DNA of 48,656 bases from Alicyclobacillus hesperidum (GTDB taxonomy: Bacteria; Bacillota; Bacilli; Alicyclobacillales; Alicyclobacillaceae): positions 70,255 through 118,910 of the forward strand of contig NZ_FNOJ01000008.1 in assembly GCF_900107035.1 (NCBI RefSeq), in the 5' to 3' direction. This document shows positions 1-8,038 of this stretch, one piece after another. A program made the translations under genes and the position numbers. The notes below the pieces were generated by a model. That model did not search any database, had not been told where the DNA came from, and saw only the letters and a list, made by a program, of their open reading frames with translations. How positions within the stretch are numbered: the stretch's first letter is position 1; each line of letters begins with the position of its first letter.

Positions 1-96
1 TGTTCCCGGTGCTGTTGCCTGTCGTGTTCCCGGTGCTGTTGCCTGTCGTGTTCCCGGTGCTGTTACCCGTCGTGTTCCCGGTGCTGTTGCCCGCAG
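1..96. repeat. 24-bp tandem repeat, four copies in window
   Basis: Four 24-bp units (1-24, 25-48, 49-72, 73-96) differ by only a few bases. They encode the low-complexity NSTGNTTG segment of the leftward secreted protein. The array probably continues left of the window, and its length is likely to vary between strains by slippage. Confidence 0.9.
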
Positions 97-940
97 GATC
101 CGACGTCGTCACAACAACCGGAGCCGGCTTCATCGTCCACTGTGTCCCCTGCCACGTCGATCCGACGCCAGCGCGCTTCAAAGCATTCATGACATACCAG
201 ATGGGCATGAACGTCGTCATTTTCCCGGAGGCCGGATCCGGATAGACGACGGCAATCACATTCGCCACGACGGTACCATTGATGGCAATCGAGGTGCTTC
301 CTTTACCATACTTGATGCTTGAGTAATCGACACTTGCCGCACTCGTCGATGGTGGCGTGATGTTCCAGACGCCATTTGCCCACACGTTTGCGTAGCCTGC
401 CTGTTTCAGAGCCTGCATTACATACCAAATGGGCATGTAGGTCGTGCCGTCATATGTAAATCCTATTGGTGAAGAAACGGTGCTGCCATTAAATACAATG
501 CGTTTGACCTGCACGTTGTTCACAACATGGCTGCTTGCTGAAGCGACAACCGATGATACCTCATAAGCCGCGACAGCTTTCGCTATCGCTCCCCATGTGA
601 GTGATCCGACAATGCCGTCAACCTGTAACTGGTTTGCCTGCTGAAAAGCCTTGACCTGCGCTTCTGTGGTCGCGTCAAACGTCCCCGTTGCTTGCCCGAC
701 CGTAAAACCAAGAGCGTTGAGGTCGTTCTGAAGGACGGCGACGGATGGGCCTTGTGTCCCATATTGGAGCATCGGATAAGATTGCCAGGATGATCCAAGG
801 CCGAACGTTCCGCTTGAACTCGCGCTTGGGGTATTCAATGCGGCATTGCTTGTGGCGGTCTGCGCCCACGCGGTGGGCGACTGGGACAGCGCAACCCAGG
901 CAGGTAGCGCGAGCACCGCGAGTAGGCGACTAGATTTCAC
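1..940 (-). CDS. Secreted peptidoglycan-binding protein with stalk (copper amine oxidase N-like) modules, 3' end outside window
   Basis: Read leftward from a GTG at 940, with AGGAGG eight bases upstream. About 313 codons lie in the window and the frame runs off the left edge without a stop. Residues 1-26 are a signal peptide with an AWA-QT cleavage site. Residues about 53-120 form a PG_binding_1 domain (GPSVAVLQNDL, FQQANQL, VDGIVGSLTW), which usually binds cell wall. Two stalk modules follow, marked by YMPIWYVM...GVWN and FMPIWYVM...WTMKP, and then an eight-residue repeat (NSTGNTTG) at the window edge. It is the third gene of a leftward operon, 25 bp after the stop of a protein with the same stalk motif. 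A cell-wall-anchored surface role is inferred; the C-terminal effector domain is not visible. Confidence 0.8.
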   Translation of the reverse strand, partial: MKSSRLLAVLALPAWVALSQSPTAWAQTATSNAALNTPSASSSGTFGLGSSWQSYPMLQYGTQGPSVAVLQNDLNALGFTVGQATGTFDATTEAQVKAFQQANQLQVDGIVGSLTWGAIAKAVAAYEVSSVVASASSHVVNNVQVKRIVFNGSTVSSPIGFTYDGTTYMPIWYVMQALKQAGYANVWANGVWNITPPSTSAASVDYSSIKYGKGSTSIAINGTVVANVIAVVYPDPASGKMTTFMPIWYVMNALKRAGVGSTWQGTQWTMKPAPVVVTTSDPAGNSTGNTTGNSTGNTTGNSTGNTTGNSTGN

Positions 941-965
941 AGCGACATCCTCCTTTTGGATTTCA

Positions 966-2375
966 TCATGAAGTAGTACTTGAGTTGATGTTCATCCGCT
1001 GTACCTGCAGACCCTGCGCACCGGCGGACAATTGCAGTTCACCGAGCACAACGGTTCCCGAAAATAGCGGCAACATTTGATTCCATGTGATGGTCAGCCC
1101 TGACGATGGAATCTGCACCAGAAGCGTGTGACCCTTGGCCCACTGGACATCGCGCGTGTCGAGTACAAACGCATTTGTCCACTTACTCTGCCCGGAAATC
1201 TCATAGGTGACATTGCCAAATGTGGTGATGTAGCAAAATCCTGTACCCGTCGGCGGGTTTGGTACCACCAACACGTATGAATGGCCCTGCTTGACGACTT
1301 GCAGGGAGTCAAAAAATTGATAGGTTTGCCCCACGGCACTTTGCACGGATGCATTCGACGGAAAAAAGGGCTGCCCATTGCGGCTGTCGCCCGCGAACGA
1401 TGCGGTAGCCTCGTCCCCGATGGGATAGCAAATCTGCCAACTGCTCTTACCCGTTTCGACAAAACCCTTGAGGTTATTGTGGACATTCGACACCACGGTC
1501 GCCAATTCCTGCGGCGTAAGGAAATCTGTCGATTTCCAGGGGCTTGGGACCAACCCAACAGCCGATGCCCACGCCACCGGCGAGCCCCCTGGCTGATAAG
1601 CTGCGTCGTCGGAGCTTATGCCGTACGCGTTCCAAAGGACTTGATCTGCCATCGCCACGGTAAGCGGTGCAAAGACCCCCGCCTGATTCGACGAGATCGG
1701 CTGGTAAATCCCCTTCTCGATGCTGGCATGGACATAACCCCAAGCAGGTGAGTTCGTGGACAAATCTGCATACGGACTGGTACCCGACGTGTCCGGAGCG
1801 ACGCCAAACACCTGGTCCACCGCAACAAGCAGGTTCCATATGCCAATTTGATCTGCGGCTAAGGGAGTCGGCAGTGCACTCGTATCCAGTGACAATGTCG
1901 TACCGTCCCACGTCGCTACAATGCCTAAGCGACCCATCAATTGCTCGATATTTGCCACCGGAAAGAACATAGTCAATTTACCGGATGCCGGATCTGTCGC
2001 TGCGATCCCCTGTAAACGCTGAACGACTGCTCCGTTGAGAGCTATCGCGGCGTTACCTGCACTCTCGGTATCCGGACTTGTGTCGGCTGGAATCGACATT
2101 GGCACAGTCACATTCCAAACGCCCTGTTTCCATGTATTCAAAAATCCTAATTGTTGCAACACGTTCATCACATACCACAGTGGCATGTAGACAACGCCAT
2201 TTTGCGAAAACGTATACGGCTTTGCCTGTGTTGGCTCCCCATTTAACACAATCGTCCGTTGTTCCATCACCGGGGTTGGGCGTGCAACTGACGCCTGCGT
2301 CACTGGCACGGCGACGCTCCCCGCGCACACCGCAAACGCCGCAGTTCGCAACATCCACGTCTTACGATCCGCCAT
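966..2375 (-). CDS. Secreted stalk-domain protein with SLH-like segment
   Basis: The chosen start is the ATG at 2375, preceded by a G-rich GGGGGTGGG. This gives 469 residues beginning MADRKTWMLRT and a signal peptide ending near VTQAS. The start overlaps the stop of the upstream DUF4855 gene by about 14 bp, so translation is probably coupled. Residues about 35-90 form a stalk module (VYMPLWYVMNVLQQLG, GVWNVTVP), and a second diverged copy follows (FFPVANIEQLMGRLG, ATWDGTTLSL). Residues about 180-255 resemble an SLH repeat (YADLSTNSPAWGYV, then FAPLTVAMADQV), which would fit anchoring to wall polymers. The C-terminal 200 residues are not recognised. No catalytic motif was seen. Confidence 0.75.
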   Translation of the reverse strand: MADRKTWMLRTAAFAVCAGSVAVPVTQASVARPTPVMEQRTIVLNGEPTQAKPYTFSQNGVVYMPLWYVMNVLQQLGFLNTWKQGVWNVTVPMSIPADTSPDTESAGNAAIALNGAVVQRLQGIAATDPASGKLTMFFPVANIEQLMGRLGIVATWDGTTLSLDTSALPTPLAADQIGIWNLLVAVDQVFGVAPDTSGTSPYADLSTNSPAWGYVHASIEKGIYQPISSNQAGVFAPLTVAMADQVLWNAYGISSDDAAYQPGGSPVAWASAVGLVPSPWKSTDFLTPQELATVVSNVHNNLKGFVETGKSSWQICYPIGDEATASFAGDSRNGQPFFPSNASVQSAVGQTYQFFDSLQVVKQGHSYVLVVPNPPTGTGFCYITTFGNVTYEISGQSKWTNAFVLDTRDVQWAKGHTLLVQIPSSGLTITWNQMLPLFSGTVVLGELQLSAGAQGLQVQRMNINSSTTS

Positions 2376-4041
2376 GAATACCCACCCCCGCGATGAAACT
2401 TGCCGTCGTGTCATACGCAATGCGTTCACTGCCATGCGACCGCTCCGACGTCAACAGCAGCTTCGAGCCATCGTAGTACGCGTGCGACGCCTGATTGGTG
2501 CCATAGCCGTCCGCGCTCAACTGAGCAAGCGAGCTGTCGTACACGGCCTGATGGGCCGCATCGATCCCTGTCAACTCCACCTCGACGCCAAGCCCAAGCT
2601 CCGAGGCGGTCTCGGTCGCGTTTGTCATGCGTGCGAGATCTGCCTGCTGGCCTTGCTCGACATAATTCGGCTGAATCCAAGCCGCCGTAAAGCCAAGTGA
2701 CTGCCAATGCCATATGCCGCCAGCGCCATAATATGGGATCCAGAACAAAGGCAGCGCGTTTGCCTTGGCTAAAGACGACGCATACTGGATATACTGCGCT
2801 TCCCCAGGCATGGTTTGGCGGTACTGTTCCTCATCCCAATAGAGTCCAACCAGTTTCAGGTGTTTGAAGTCCGCCTTCTTCCAATCGGTTAACAATTGAT
2901 TGACATACCACGTCTCCGCTGCTTCGCGGCTCCGTAATCCATTCGGATCGCCAGACGTACCGCCAAATTGCACGTCCTTCCCACCGATGTCTCCGAAATC
3001 AATATTTCCGTATGCGAAATATGGCAGTGATAGGACGACTTTTTCTTGATATCCCGGGCGATGCAACGTCTGGTTGACGATGCCGACAGCTTCGTTCAAC
3101 GCACGTAATTGCTTGCCACTTGCAAACAAATCCTGAAGGTAGTTGGACAAGCCCTGCTCTGTATCGTTGACCGATCCGTACGGAAGAAACAGCATGGTGT
3201 CAAACAGCGGCTTGGTCATCTGCCCACTCTCTGTGACATACGCAAGCATGGGTTCAAAATCTTGAACGGACCACGCGCCTTGACTGCCATTAGCCCCTGT
3301 TTGCACGAGCAACATGTTGCGAATACCTGCGGCATTGGACGCCGACGGCAGCAGTGGGCCGAGTGGTTTCCCGGATGCGGCCGTTACTTTCGCCAAGGTA
3401 CTGGCGGCAAGCCCGTGCGCTGTCGTCGATCCTTGCACGTCAAAGCCATGGACAAACACCCATACGTCGACGGGGATAACCAGACGGACCGCCGAAGCCT
3501 CAATCCCGGCCGCACTCGACCACGCGAATGTCTGGGTCATCACATTTTGGTCACTTTGCGGCACCGCAGACGGGCGCTGCCCCGCCGTGTACCACTGGCC
3601 GTTTTGCTCGAATTGAAACTCGACATAACTGGGGAAGTAGACACCGAGCGAGAAGTTCTGTAGAGCCTGAATTTGAATAGACTGCACGTCGACAGGGGAC
3701 TTAAACGCCAGCGTGATGGTTCGACTCCCCTGGTGACTGAATCCACGCCACGCCGACGTTTGGGTCACATCGCCCTGGTACGTCTTTTCCTCCTGGGCGA
3801 ATGTGGAATCCGGTACACCACTTACTGCAATGGACAGAGCGCCCTGCGGCGTCAAATCCGTCATGTTGGTGTTGGTATTTGCGCTACCGAAACCCGCCGC
3901 CCCTGTCGCATTGCCTGTCCCGGCGGCAGCCAAGGCGATGTCCGGCGGATCGAGCGAGACGGCCGCTAGCGCACAGAGAGCCATTCCCGCCGCCGCCCAC
4001 ATCTTGCAGTTACTGAACAACCAATACACCTTCCTCATCAC
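2362..4041 (-). CDS. DUF4855 domain secreted protein
   Basis: This 559-residue protein has an N-terminal signal segment (hydrophobic stretch about 15-38, AAVSLDPPDIALA). Its body matches my memory of DUF4855 (LVGLYWDEEQYRQ, LFWIPYYGAGGIWHW, AWIQPNYVEQ, ELGLGVEVELTG), a TIM-barrel-like family of unknown function, sometimes grouped with glycosidases, found in Gram-positive exported proteins. Residues about 60-200 look like a beta-sandwich carbohydrate-binding or discoidin-like region. The longest frame begins at a GTG-ATG pair at 4041/4038 without a clear ribosome binding site. A TTG at 4020 has AGGAAGG just upstream and is a serious alternative start. It is the first gene of the three-gene surface operon. 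Confidence 0.75.
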   Translation of the reverse strand: MMRKVYWLFSNCKMWAAAGMALCALAAVSLDPPDIALAAAGTGNATGAAGFGSANTNTNMTDLTPQGALSIAVSGVPDSTFAQEEKTYQGDVTQTSAWRGFSHQGSRTITLAFKSPVDVQSIQIQALQNFSLGVYFPSYVEFQFEQNGQWYTAGQRPSAVPQSDQNVMTQTFAWSSAAGIEASAVRLVIPVDVWVFVHGFDVQGSTTAHGLAASTLAKVTAASGKPLGPLLPSASNAAGIRNMLLVQTGANGSQGAWSVQDFEPMLAYVTESGQMTKPLFDTMLFLPYGSVNDTEQGLSNYLQDLFASGKQLRALNEAVGIVNQTLHRPGYQEKVVLSLPYFAYGNIDFGDIGGKDVQFGGTSGDPNGLRSREAAETWYVNQLLTDWKKADFKHLKLVGLYWDEEQYRQTMPGEAQYIQYASSLAKANALPLFWIPYYGAGGIWHWQSLGFTAAWIQPNYVEQGQQADLARMTNATETASELGLGVEVELTGIDAAHQAVYDSSLAQLSADGYGTNQASHAYYDGSKLLLTSERSHGSERIAYDTTASFIAGVGIHGGS

Positions 4042-4079
4042 AGCAAAGTTGCCAATATCGCTTCGACAGTGAACGACAA

Positions 4080-4108
4080 TTTAGATAACGATACTTTTCG
4101 AAAGTCAA
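4080..4108 (-). promoter_or_regulatory. Probable sigma-A promoter for the surface-protein operon
   Basis: On the minus strand TTGACT (4108-4103) is followed after 17 bp by TCTAAA (4085-4080), about 40 bp upstream of the DUF4855 start. The -35 is good and the -10 moderate. Confidence 0.45.
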
Positions 4109-4180
4109 GAGTGATTTCTAAGGGCATGCCGCTAAATTTTCACCACGCCAGCATTGGATTTCCAATCTATCAAAAATTCC

Positions 4181-4210
4181 TTGACAACATGAATATCTCG
4201 TCCATATAAT
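4181..4210 (+). promoter_or_regulatory. Strong consensus sigma-A promoter
   Basis: A perfect TTGACA (4181-4186) and a perfect TATAAT (4205-4210) are separated by 18 bp. The nearest rightward gene starts 400 bp away and has its own promoter, while a terminator hairpin lies only 105 bp downstream. The promoter therefore seems to serve a short untranslated RNA. Confidence 0.75.
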
Positions 4211-4216
4211 GTGAAT

Positions 4217-4343
4217 AAGTCATTGGCAATCATCATATACTGTGAGCGTGGACACGAAGATCCTAAGTCGGTAAAGTGGGCACATAGACTTAGGGGAGTG
4301 AGTTGTGCAACCGGCCACCCGATGTGACATCTGGGTGGTTTTT
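4217..4343 (+). ncRNA. Candidate structured small RNA, about 127 nt
   Basis: The inferred transcript runs from just after the 4181-4210 promoter to the T-run of a hairpin terminator. It contains an 8-bp perfect stem (CCTAAGTC 4262-4269 with GACTTAGG 4287-4294) and ends in the hairpin at 4315-4343. No open reading frame with a ribosome binding site fits inside. I compared it from memory with 6S, SRP, tmRNA, RNase P and common riboswitch cores and recognised none. Bases 4313-4320 (GGCCACCC) can pair either in the terminator or with GGGTGGCC at 4405-4412. Read-through could therefore be regulated, making this a leader rather than a free small RNA. Confidence 0.5.
4315..4343 (+). terminator. Rho-independent terminator of the candidate small RNA
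   Basis: The stem is CCACCC+GATG / CATC+GGGTGG with one bulged T and a TGA loop, followed by five T residues (4339-4343). Confidence 0.7.
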
Positions 4344-4491
4344 CTGTTGTCCGCGTTACTCGTTGCACGCCTTGGTATCCGACATCCATGTTCTCTAGAG
4401 CAACGGGTGGCCAAACTGGGGTCAAAGGGTTATACAGAAAACAGGAGACAAGATAGTCTCCGGAACAAACCGCACACAAAACCAACCGATT

Positions 4492-4525
4492 CAGGGATGG
4501 ATACTCGCAGAGAGATCCATCCCTG
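4492..4525. terminator. Perfect 11-bp hairpin upstream of the small His-rich gene
   Basis: CAGGGATGGAT (4492-4502) pairs perfectly with ATCCATCCCTG (4515-4525) around a 12-nt loop and is followed by CTTCGTTTTG. It lies just upstream of the next promoter and could stop read-through from the 4181 promoter. The T-run is short, so the terminator role is inferred. A further hairpin, GGAGAC/GTCTCC (4444-4461), lies between the two terminators. Confidence 0.5.
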
Positions 4526-4544
4526 GCTTCGTTTTGGGCTCCTA

Positions 4545-4573
4545 TTGACCAATTGTATTCGTTTGTATACAAT
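4545..4573 (+). promoter_or_regulatory. Sigma-A promoter of the small His-rich gene
   Basis: TTGACC (4545-4550) and TACAAT (4568-4573) are spaced by 17 bp, 47 bp upstream of the ATG at 4620. The -10 is embedded in a palindromic operator. Confidence 0.7.
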
Positions 4574-4605
4574 GATACCGCAACATCGCATACATCAGTA
4601 TACAA
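4563..4605. promoter_or_regulatory. Paired GTATACAA operator-like sites
   Basis: TTGTATACAA (4563-4572) is a perfect 10-bp palindrome over the -10 box. A second GTATACAA (4598-4605) sits 33 bp downstream, about three helical turns away and next to the ribosome binding site. TTGTATACAA-type palindromes are known for GntR-family repressors such as B. subtilis GntR. No such regulator gene is in the window, so the binder is unknown. Confidence 0.5.
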
Positions 4606-4619
4606 AGGAGTGCAATTGC

Positions 4620-5000
4620 ATGCGACACTTCGATGATGATTCACACAGGCATCGCGGTCCACGCGGCAGGCATGACTCGCATGAACGCCACAAACACAGT
4701 GGTGGTCCGCAAACATTCCGCCGCGGAAGAGCACTCGCCTTTCTGGAAACACTCAATGTGCGGCGTGCAACCCTTAGGCAACAGTTGGAACAGTCCGAAT
4801 TGCAATCGGTTCATCCTGTCATTGCAGGTGAGCTGAAGGCCATTGAAATGGTACGAGACGAGTTCATGGCCATGTTTGACCTGCGCGAATCTCCCGAACA
4901 AGGCGTGGATCGCAATGAACCGCCCCACCCACAGCAGAACCGACCTCTGGATGAAGAACGAACTTCTGCAACCTCCAGCCACGCAGAAGACGACGTCTAA
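4620..5000 (+). CDS. Small His-rich protein of unknown function
   Basis: The ATG at 4620 follows AAAGGAG by nine bases, which rules out the upstream starts of the same frame. The product has 126 residues. Its first 33 residues are rich in His, Arg, Asp and Gly (HFDDDSHRHRGPRGRHDSH), which could bind metal or nucleic acid. Residues about 35-85 form a predicted helical core (FRRGRALAFLETLNVRRATL, LKAIEMVRDEFMAMFDL). The C-terminus is Pro/Glu/Ser-rich and disordered. I cannot name the family. It has its own operator-bearing promoter and converges on rpoN, 50 bp away. A small regulator or metal-sensing accessory is a guess only. Confidence 0.65.
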   Translation: MRHFDDDSHRHRGPRGRHDSHERHKHSGGPQTFRRGRALAFLETLNVRRATLRQQLEQSELQSVHPVIAGELKAIEMVRDEFMAMFDLRESPEQGVDRNEPPHPQQNRPLDEERTSATSSHAEDDV

Positions 5001-5009
5001 CACATCGAA

Positions 5010-5051
5010 GGCGGGAGCCAAAGGGTGCAGTAGCGCCACGCAGTTCCCGCC
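5010..5051. terminator. Weak convergent hairpin between small gene and rpoN
   Basis: GGCGGGA (5010-5016) pairs with TCCCGCC (5045-5051) around a long loop and touches the rpoN stop. There is no T-run on either strand, so termination is possible but not strong. Confidence 0.3.
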
Positions 5052-6343
5052 TATCGTCGCCGCTTTTGCGAACTCGGGATCCCCATCTGCTCGCGATATT
5101 TCGCAACCGTGCGGCGCGACAGGACAATGCCCTGTTGCGCCATGCACTTTGCGATCTCGGCATCCGACAACGGCTTTCGCGTATCTTCCTTAGCTACCAG
5201 CGAACGGAGCACATGTTGCACCGCTTCTGCAGAAAGGCCAGATGTGGCCAATTGGGCCGGGAAAAATGCGTCCATCGCCCACACCCCGTACGGCGTTTTC
5301 ATGCTCTTGTTGCGCAGCGCGCGGCTCACGGTAGACTCGTGGATATCCAACTCTTGCGCCACCTCGCGCAACGTAAGTGGACGCATATGTCCCGGGCCGT
5401 GTTGGAAAAACGGCTGTTGCCGCGCAACAATGACTTCCGCCACCCGTAAAATCGTCATGCGACGCGTTTCGATGGCTTTGGCCATCCGCTCGATGGCTCG
5501 CAAACGTGTGCCCAGGAAAGCGCGCACCTCCGCACCACCGGATGCGAAGAGCGATCGGTAAGATGGCGAGACCCAGAGGCGGGGCTCGGCACTTTCCTGC
5601 ACGCGAACGACAAACGCTTCGCCAGCGCGCTCGACAATGACATCTGGCGGAGCCAAGGCGAACGGCTCCCTGTCCCAAGCTGCACCCGGGCGCGGGGTTA
5701 GCCGCCGAAACTGCGCTAACACTTCATAGATGTCGTCCACTGACGCGTTACAGTTCCGTGCAACGACGCGAAATTTCCCCTGCGCAAGTTCGGTCAGATG
5801 CGCAAGGAGCTTGCGAGCCAAGGCGCGATACGGCGGATCGATGCGATCCAGTTGCAAGAGCAGGCACTCCTCGACATTGCGCGCCCCCACCCCCAAAGGC
5901 TCACAACTCTGTAGCGCAAACAAGGCCCTCTCGACTTCCTCCGCAGAAACGTCGAGGCGTACGGCCGTGACGTCCAGGGGATCGGTGAAATATCCGCGCT
6001 CATCCAGGCTGTGTGCAAGTTGCTCGGCAACGCGCAGCGTGCTTGGCGCGAGTGACAGCGTGCGCAACTGCCGACAAATCTCGTCGGCAAGCGAGGGACG
6101 TTCCGCTATTTGCAGGATGAGATCAGCACGCCCGGGCCTCGCGGCGCCTAATCCGACAAACCCGCTTGCAGTCATGGCCCACGGCCACTCCCACTCCAAG
6201 CAGGGATTGTCTTGTGCCATCTCTTCCAGCATGTCAACAAGTTCAGTGGACGAAGCCTGCAAGACAGCCAGTGCCTGACGCATATCGGCGGTCATGACAA
6301 GCCTCTGACTCTGCTCCATGTCACCGCGAAACGCCATATTCAT
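5051..6343 (-). CDS. rpoN: RNA polymerase sigma-54 factor (RpoN/SigL)
   Basis: At 430 residues this has the usual SigL length. Region I is at the N-terminus (SQRLVMTADMRQALAVLQAS, AQDNPCLEW), where it contacts the AAA+ activator. The core-binding region occupies the middle. The DNA-binding HTH (LREVAQELDIHESTVSRAL) recognises -12, and the RpoN box ARRTVAKYRE near the C-terminus reads -24. The chosen start is the ATG at 6343, which has GGAG eight bases upstream inside the end of the permease gene. A GTG at 6352 overlaps the permease stop but is too close to that site. The gene is therefore translationally linked to the permease and sits behind that gene's sigma-54 promoter, which implies positive autoregulation. 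Confidence 0.95.
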   Translation of the reverse strand: MNMAFRGDMEQSQRLVMTADMRQALAVLQASSTELVDMLEEMAQDNPCLEWEWPWAMTASGFVGLGAARPGRADLILQIAERPSLADEICRQLRTLSLAPSTLRVAEQLAHSLDERGYFTDPLDVTAVRLDVSAEEVERALFALQSCEPLGVGARNVEECLLLQLDRIDPPYRALARKLLAHLTELAQGKFRVVARNCNASVDDIYEVLAQFRRLTPRPGAAWDREPFALAPPDVIVERAGEAFVVRVQESAEPRLWVSPSYRSLFASGGAEVRAFLGTRLRAIERMAKAIETRRMTILRVAEVIVARQQPFFQHGPGHMRPLTLREVAQELDIHESTVSRALRNKSMKTPYGVWAMDAFFPAQLATSGLSAEAVQHVLRSLVAKEDTRKPLSDAEIAKCMAQQGIVLSRRTVAKYREQMGIPSSQKRRR

Positions 6344-6348
6344 GCCTA

Positions 6349-7761
6349 TCACTCCGTCATCGTTTGCTGATTCACCGAAACCTGACTGCGCCGGCGATAG
6401 AACAGATAATAACTAAGGAGAACGATGACAATGATGGGCACACCAGCGTAAATGGCCATACGCTGCCCTGGAATGAAGAGAAGGCTCACCGCGATGGCCA
6501 AATTTAACACAACGCCAGCGATCGGCAAGATGGGAAATAGCGGCGTGCGATACGCCAAGGCGCGGACATCGCCTCCCTCTCGTACATACTTGCGGCGAAA
6601 GCCAATTTGCGAAGCGCAAATAATCGCCCAAGACAAGACAGCAATCAACCCGATGCCAGAGACAATCCACAAATACAGCGTATTCGGTGAAACCTGGTAA
6701 ATCCACAAAGATAACGTGCCAATGACAAGGGTGGCCAGCACTGACCAGACGGGAACCTGCGCTTTGCTCAAGCGCGTTAAAAAGCGTGGAGCCATCCCGT
6801 CGAGTGCCATCGACCAAAGAAGCCGCGACGAAGCATAAGTCCAGGACGATCCGGCGGAAAGCGCCGAAGTAATGACAATCATGTCCATAATCAGGCGCGC
6901 ATACGGGATGCCTGCAACCTGAAAGATGGTCGCGAATGGGCTGTCATTTAGGCCCGCCTTTTGCCAAGGAATGATGCCTACCAAAACAATCATGGCGATG
7001 ACATAGAACAACAAGGTGCGCACGCTCGTACTACGTACCGCGCGCGGCACGGAGCGAGCCGGATCTTTGCTTTCTCCTGCGGCAATGCCTATTAACTCGG
7101 TGCCACTGTAGGCGAAGCTAACCGGTACAAGGGCCATGAACACCGCGCCGATACCGTGTGGGAATAAGCCACCCTGGCCCGTGTAGTTGTGCAGGCCGAT
7201 GGCGCGGTGACCGGTGAGTCCAAAAATGGCCAGGATGCCCGCAATGCAAGCAGCGACAATACCAAACACCTTAATGCTGGCGAACCAAAACTCTGACTCG
7301 CCGTATACACCGACCCGGGTGACATTAAGCGCCAAATAAATCACCGCAAACAAGGCATACCAGACCCATAAGGGAACGCCAGGCAAGTACTGGTGAATGA
7401 TGATGGTCGCTGCAATCCACTCGCCGCCAATGGTGAACGCACCGTTAAGCCAATATAACCAGGCACTCAGATAACCAATGGCAGGACTGATAAATTCCTG
7501 CGCGTACGTCTTGAACGATCCGGCCACCGGCATGGCAGTCGCCAATTCGCCCAAACACATCATGACAATCGAAACAATGATGCCCCCAATCACGTACGCG
7601 AGCACGGCGCCACCTGGCCCTGCTTGATTAACGGTGTAGCCCGAGCTCAAAAACAGGCCCGTGCCAATCACTCCGCCAATCGAGATCATAAACATGTGTC
7701 GCGCGTGCATGCCTCGCCGCAGATGCGACTCCTTTTCCATGATCTGATCAAGTTGCTGCAT
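6349..7761 (-). CDS. Amino acid permease, APC/AAT family (RocE-like)
   Basis: This 470-residue, about 12-TM transporter of the amino acid-polyamine-organocation superfamily has the conserved start region (GGVIGTGLFLSSGY), the TM2-3 signature (PVAGSFKTYAQEF) and GGEWIAATIIIH in TM3-4. The start is the ATG at 7761, with GGGAGA eight bases upstream. The longer frame begins at a TTG inside the leader. A near-perfect sigma-54 promoter lies 78 bp upstream, and the arginine catabolic genes share it. Arginine or ornithine uptake is therefore the best inference (RocE role), although the family also carries lysine, histidine and others. It is co-transcribed with rpoN. Confidence 0.85.
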   Translation of the reverse strand: MQQLDQIMEKESHLRRGMHARHMFMISIGGVIGTGLFLSSGYTVNQAGPGGAVLAYVIGGIIVSIVMMCLGELATAMPVAGSFKTYAQEFISPAIGYLSAWLYWLNGAFTIGGEWIAATIIIHQYLPGVPLWVWYALFAVIYLALNVTRVGVYGESEFWFASIKVFGIVAACIAGILAIFGLTGHRAIGLHNYTGQGGLFPHGIGAVFMALVPVSFAYSGTELIGIAAGESKDPARSVPRAVRSTSVRTLLFYVIAMIVLVGIIPWQKAGLNDSPFATIFQVAGIPYARLIMDMIVITSALSAGSSWTYASSRLLWSMALDGMAPRFLTRLSKAQVPVWSVLATLVIGTLSLWIYQVSPNTLYLWIVSGIGLIAVLSWAIICASQIGFRRKYVREGGDVRALAYRTPLFPILPIAGVVLNLAIAVSLLFIPGQRMAIYAGVPIIVIVLLSYYLFYRRRSQVSVNQQTMTE

Positions 7762-7838
7762 CGATCTACTCTCCCTCGCCAAAACAATGATAACGCTTAC
7801 AACTATATCTGAAACACAGCTTTGTGATCATAAATCAC

Positions 7839-7854
7839 AGCAAGAATCGTGCCA
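7839..7854 (-). promoter_or_regulatory. Sigma-54 (-24/-12) promoter of permease-rpoN
   Basis: The minus strand reads TGGCACGATTCTTGCT, which carries the canonical -24 GG and -12 GC and matches the TGGCAC-N5-TTGCW consensus. The identical 16 bases precede rocA at 9785. Confidence 0.93.
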
Positions 7855-7954
7855 AGTGCCATGACTGGATCTCCCTAACCACGCACAAAGCCGTATCAGT
7901 CGCCCGGGGGCGCAGCAAAGCTCTCCCACCGTGGAAAAATACGCCCGCCTCGAC

Positions 7955-7979
7955 AAAAAAACGGTGCCAACGCGTTTTT
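7955..7979 (-). terminator. Terminator downstream of the RocR-like gene
   Basis: On the minus strand AAAAACG pairs with CGTTTTT and ends in seven T residues, 60-85 bp after the activator stop. The stem is AT-rich but the T-run is good. The surrounding 7855-8038 region also has room for activator sites of the permease promoter. Two similar CCACCGTG-containing blocks (near 7927 and 8000) are the only repeat I see there. Confidence 0.5.
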
Positions 7980-8038
7980 CATCCGCAAGCAGGCTTTGCA
8001 CCACCGTGAGCGGCCGTGCGTTTGCATAAGCATGCACA

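Noticed and set aside
9-245. Plus-strand frame of repeated LLPVVFPV
   Set aside because: It is the complement of the NSTGNTTG repeat of the leftward secreted protein.
4333-4356. GGGTGG...CCGCG resembling a T-box motif
   Set aside because: The two parts are too far apart for the T-box bulge, no specifier stem was seen, and no tRNA synthetase or amino acid gene follows.
7955-7980. Second TTGGCAC sequence on the minus strand as another sigma-54 promoter
   Set aside because: The -12 GC is missing at the right distance; the bases fit a terminator instead.
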